From Betaproteobacteria bacterium (GTDB lineage: Bacteria > Pseudomonadota > Gammaproteobacteria > Burkholderiales > CAIKXV01): DNA of 33,773 bases. How positions within the stretch are numbered: the first letter of the stretch is position 1; every line of letters begins with the position of its first letter. The stretch lies in contig CANHBC010000016.1 of NCBI GenBank assembly GCA_947458835.1, positions 1 to 33,773 on the forward strand, given 5' to 3'. Of this stretch, positions 30,763 through 33,773 are shown piece by piece. The notes beneath the pieces were generated by a model. It saw only the letters and a list, made by a program, of their open reading frames with translations, had not been told where the DNA came from and did not search any database. A program made the translations under genes and the position numbers.

Positions 30763-31761
30763 ATGAGCGTCCGCCCTTCGGCTGCACGTGCAGTCGGCAT
30801 CCTTGCAGCTGGCTTTTGCACCCTGGCGGCATCCGCTGCCTTCGGAGCTGCGCCGGCTGCGGCCAACTACCCTAACCGCCCGATCCGGCTGATCACGCCC
30901 TTTCCGCCGGGCGCGACCACTGATGCCCTGTCGAGGATCATCGCGCTGCGCATGGGCGAGAACTGGGGGCAGAGCGTGCTCGTCGACAACCGCCCGGGCG
31001 CGGGCGGCATGGTCGGCACCGAACTGGCGGCGCGCGCGCCGGCCGATGGCTACACGATCGTGAACGTGATCAGCTCTCACGCCGTGAACCCGTTCATCTA
31101 TTCGAAGCTCACGTTCGACGCCATCAAGGATTTCACGCCAGTGATTCCGCTCGCGCGGGTCGCCAGCGTGCTGGTCGTGCCTGGCACATCGCAGATTACG
31201 TCCATCAAGGACCTGGTCGCGGTGGCGCGAGCCAATCCGGGCAAGATCAGCTTCGGTTCGGCGGGCACCGGCAGCTCCAGCCACCTGACCGGCGAACTGT
31301 TCCGGCTACTGGCCAAGGCCGACATCACCCACGTGCCGTACAAGGGGGGCGCTCCGGCGCTCAACGACGTGCTCGGCGGCAACATCCCGCTGGTGATCGG
31401 CACGACCACCACGGTCACGCCCTTCGTGCGCAGCGGCAAGCTGCGCGCGCTCGCGGTGACCAGCGCACGACGATCGAAATTGCTGCCCGACGTGCCCGCG
31501 CTCGCCGAGCAGGGGTTCCCGGAGATCGACGCGACCGAGTGGTGGGCGATCCTGGCTCCTGCGGGTACCCCGCAGGACATCGCGCTCAAGCTCAATGGCG
31601 AGATCACGCGGATCATGACGCTGCCAGACGTTGCGGAGCAGCTCAACGGTTTCGGCGCGGAGTTCATCGGCGGCTCGCCGGCAGACCTGATGGCCTTCAT
31701 CAAGCGGGAAATGACGCGCTGGAGCGCGGTCGTGAAGGCCGCCAAGATCAAGGCCGACTGA
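30763..31761 (+). CDS. Bug-type (tripartite tricarboxylate) periplasmic binding protein 2
   Basis: This 332-residue product is a second Bug/TctC-family receptor. The signal peptide (SAARAVGILAAGFCTLAASAA, cut near residue 28 after FGAA or later) is followed by YPNRPIRLITPFPPGATTD, VDNRPGAGGMVGTELAARA and HVPYKGGAPALNDVLGGNI. The ATG has GGAGGAG six bases upstream, the strongest ribosome site in this half of the window. The protein resembles the first Bug protein only at family level, so it is not a recent duplicate, and probably binds a different or related carboxylate. The acyl-CoA dehydrogenase gene begins 1 bp after its stop. Confidence 0.93.
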   Translation: MSVRPSAARAVGILAAGFCTLAASAAFGAAPAAANYPNRPIRLITPFPPGATTDALSRIIALRMGENWGQSVLVDNRPGAGGMVGTELAARAPADGYTIVNVISSHAVNPFIYSKLTFDAIKDFTPVIPLARVASVLVVPGTSQITSIKDLVAVARANPGKISFGSAGTGSSSHLTGELFRLLAKADITHVPYKGGAPALNDVLGGNIPLVIGTTTTVTPFVRSGKLRALAVTSARRSKLLPDVPALAEQGFPEIDATEWWAILAPAGTPQDIALKLNGEITRIMTLPDVAEQLNGFGAEFIGGSPADLMAFIKREMTRWSAVVKAAKIKAD

Positions 31762-31762
31762 G

Positions 31763-32941
31763 GTGGATTTCGCGCTCGACGACGAACAGCGGATGATGCG
31801 CGAGATGGCGTTGCGCATCTGCCGCAACGAACTCGAGCCAAGACTGGGCGCACACCCGGCGGATGCACCGATGAGCCGGTCCCTGCTGCTGGAGCTCTTC
31901 GCGGCCGTTCGCGGGACCGGGCTTCTGGCACCGCGGCTGCCCGAGACCGACGGTGGCGCCGGTCTGCGCATGCTCGACTACGGCCTGATGCTCGAGCTGG
32001 TGCCGGCGGCGCTGGCGATTTCGCTGATCGCGCACGAAGGTTGCATCGCCCGCCTGTATTCCGAATGCACGCCGGCGCAGAAGGCCCGGCTGCTGCCGCC
32101 ACTGATCGCCGGCGAGGCGATCGGCTGTACCGGTTCGACCGAGCCGGACGCCGGCTCCGATCCGCGGGCAGTGCAGTCACGGCTGCACCGGCAGGGCGAT
32201 CGGCTGCTGCTGTCGGGGCGCAAGCTGTGGATCACCAACGGCTCGGTCGCGGACGTGATGATCGTCACCTGCCGCGACCTGCGCGACGGATCCGGCAGCC
32301 GCGCCCCCATGGCAAAGGTGATCGTCGAACGCGCACGTACGCCGTTCGAGGCGCGCGAGATCGACACCATCGGCCTGCGCCAGGGCCTGCTCGCGGAGAT
32401 CGTGTTCGAAGACTACCCGGTCGAGCCCGGCAACGTGATCGAATCGGGCGGCGGTGCGACTGAGGTACTCAAGGCGACCTGGTCGGTGAACCGTCCGCTG
32501 ATCGGACTGGTCGCCGTCGGGCTCGCGCAGCGTGCATTCGACCTCGCGCTCGACTACAGCCGGCTGCGGACCCAGTTCGGCAAGCCGATCGCCGGACACC
32601 AGCTGGTGCAGAAGGCGCTCTCGGATGCCGCCACCGCGATCGAATCCAGCCGCCTGCTCTGCCACAGCGCGCTTGCGGCGATCGACCGCGGCGAAGGCTC
32701 GCCAGGCCGCGGCGCAATGGCCAAGCGCCACGCACAGAACGCCTGCCAGGAAGCGATCTGGCAGTCGATGAACGTGCTCGGGGCGAGCGGCCTCGCGGTG
32801 GAGACCGGCATCGAGCGCCTCTATCGCGATGTACGCATGCTCGCGATCCCCGACGGTACCAACGAGATCCTCTCGCTGATCCACGGTCGGGAGCTCACCG
32901 GCGTGGAAGCGCTGCGCGGCACCGCCGCGCGCGCATCGTGA
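31763..32941 (+). CDS. Acyl-CoA dehydrogenase family protein
   Basis: The enzyme is expected to introduce a 2,3-double bond into an acyl-CoA, passing electrons to ETF through FAD. The 392-residue product starts at a GTG (GTG-GAT-TTC) and shows GCTGSTEPDAGSDP (121-134) and the SGRKLWITNGSVAD region that bind FAD and substrate, plus RLRTQFGKPIAGHQ (268-281). The usual catalytic Glu in the ...EGT... motif near the C-terminus is Asp364 (AIPDGTNEI), and the alternative position in helix G is Asn243. It overlaps the next gene by 4 bp (GTGA), so substrate activation and oxidation are probably coupled. The substrate is unknown. Confidence 0.93.
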   Translation: MDFALDDEQRMMREMALRICRNELEPRLGAHPADAPMSRSLLLELFAAVRGTGLLAPRLPETDGGAGLRMLDYGLMLELVPAALAISLIAHEGCIARLYSECTPAQKARLLPPLIAGEAIGCTGSTEPDAGSDPRAVQSRLHRQGDRLLLSGRKLWITNGSVADVMIVTCRDLRDGSGSRAPMAKVIVERARTPFEAREIDTIGLRQGLLAEIVFEDYPVEPGNVIESGGGATEVLKATWSVNRPLIGLVAVGLAQRAFDLALDYSRLRTQFGKPIAGHQLVQKALSDAATAIESSRLLCHSALAAIDRGEGSPGRGAMAKRHAQNACQEAIWQSMNVLGASGLAVETGIERLYRDVRMLAIPDGTNEILSLIHGRELTGVEALRGTAARAS

Positions 32942-33773
32942 ACACCGGCGACGAGCGCGGCATCGGCGCCACCGGCGCCCTGCGCGGTGTGCGCGTCCTC
33001 GAGTTGCCCGGCCGGCTGGCCACGCGCGTATGCGGCATGCTTCTCGCACAGCTCGGGGCTTCGGTCGAAGTGTTCGACGGCGGTGCCGAAGCTCCCGCGC
33101 CCGACCCGTTCGTCCAGCGGCTCCTCGGCGGCGGGAAGACGCCGGGCGGCGATGTCAACGGGGCACCGATCGTGGTCGGCGACGCCAGCGGCAATGCCCA
33201 CCAGCGGGCGTTGCTCGACCGCCTGCTCGGAGAATCGCCTGCGGAGCGGATCGTCTGCACGCTGTCGACCACCGGCCTGCCTTGCATCGGCCCGACAGAC
33301 GAGCTCGGGGAGCTGGCGCTGCAGGCACGCGCCGGCGTGATGTCTGTCACCGGCGAGGAGGGCGGTGCGCCGACGCCGGTGTGCGCACCTGTGGGCGAGA
33401 TGCTGGGCGGCCTGGTGGCGGCGACGGCGATGCTGGCCGCCTGGCGATACCGGCGCCTCGTCGGATTGGCACAGCGCATCGACCTCAGCCTGCTCGAGGT
33501 GATGGCCGACCAGTTGCGCACGCAGGCCTCGCTGGTCCTGGCGGGAAAGGCTTCCGGCTATCGCGCCGGCAGCCGGCATCCGGTCTGTGCGCCGTGGAAT
33601 GCGTACCGGGCATCCGACGGCTGGGTCGTGATCTGCTCGGCGAGCGATGCCCAGTGGCTGGCGCTGGCGCGGATGATCGATCCGGCGCTCGCTGCCGACC
33701 CGCGCTTTGCCACCGTCGCACAGCGGCGACGCGACGTCGATGCGCTCGACGCGGCGATCGAGGCGTGGACTTC
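32938..33773 (+). CDS. Family III CoA-transferase (CaiB/BaiF), 3' end outside window
   Basis: Family III enzymes move CoA between carboxylic acids through aspartyl-CoA intermediates. The visible 278 residues begin at a GTG in the GTGA overlap and show LRGVRVLELPGRLA (15-28), MLLAQLGASVEVFD (34-47), GVMSVTGEEGG (133-143), LAAWRYRRLVGLAQRIDLSLLEVM (166-189) and a C-terminal-like DPRFATVAQRRRDVDAL. The N-terminal part between residues 48 and 110 is short and lacks the usual LNRNKRSV block. The residue aligned with the catalytic Asp is Glu154 (PVGEMLGG). It may be a divergent first domain of a tandem two-domain protein; the downstream sequence would decide this. Confidence 0.85.
   Translation, partial: MNTGDERGIGATGALRGVRVLELPGRLATRVCGMLLAQLGASVEVFDGGAEAPAPDPFVQRLLGGGKTPGGDVNGAPIVVGDASGNAHQRALLDRLLGESPAERIVCTLSTTGLPCIGPTDELGELALQARAGVMSVTGEEGGAPTPVCAPVGEMLGGLVAATAMLAAWRYRRLVGLAQRIDLSLLEVMADQLRTQASLVLAGKASGYRAGSRHPVCAPWNAYRASDGWVVICSASDAQWLALARMIDPALAADPRFATVAQRRRDVDALDAAIEAWT

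Overview
This GC-rich window is most of a purple-bacterial photosynthesis gene cluster, followed by housekeeping purine genes and a catabolic accessory block. No rRNA, tRNA, CRISPR array or insertion sequence was seen. The gene order (bchFNBHLM-lhaA-puhABC-acsF-puhE-crtIB on one strand, aerR/ppaA-ppsR-bchG-bch2-bchP on the other) and the neighbours (periplasmic Bug-type binding proteins, MmgE/PrpD, a pur block) suggest a betaproteobacterium of the order Burkholderiales, related in layout to Rubrivivax. This placement is an inference from gene order and family content, not from a database search.

Region 1 (1-16705, minus strand) reads as one very long operon transcribed leftward from a promoter near 16800. 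It encodes bacteriochlorophyll synthesis (BchF, the dark-operative protochlorophyllide reductase BchN/BchB/BchL, Mg-chelatase H subunit, BchM and the O2-dependent cyclase AcsF), light-harvesting assembly (LhaA), reaction-centre subunit H with its assembly factors (PuhA, B, C, E), and carotenoid synthesis (CrtI, and CrtB cut by the window edge). Many junctions are 4-8 bp start/stop overlaps. Two strong hairpins flank bchH.

Region 2 (16706-19589) is the control centre. A 404-bp divergent intergenic region carries a 34-bp element made of two abutting near-matches to the PpsR/CrtJ box, with a TTGACA hexamer at each outer end pointing away from the other. It is followed by the cobalamin-binding antirepressor gene (ppaA/aerR) and the repressor gene ppsR. 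A related element with the same arrangement lies directly before bchG, so the cluster probably autoregulates through PpsR. This PpsR has only the cysteine in its DNA-binding domain and lacks the other conserved redox cysteine.

Region 3 (19590-23525, plus strand) finishes the pigment pathway: BchG attaches the tail, a second PucC-family carrier follows, BchP reduces the tail, and a small unrecognised membrane protein overlaps the end of bchP.

Region 4 (23506-28044, minus strand) is a compact purE-purK-purC-sua5-tauE block: two steps of carboxyaminoimidazole synthesis, SAICAR synthase, the tRNA t6A-precursor synthase and a TauE/SafE anion permease. It meets the photosynthesis cluster tail to tail with a 20-bp overlap.

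Region 5 (28225-33773, plus strand) is a likely catabolic operon: two Bug-type binding proteins, an MmgE/PrpD-family enzyme, an acyl-CoA dehydrogenase and a family III CoA-transferase cut by the window end. The last two have non-standard residues at the expected catalytic positions. The substrate is unknown.
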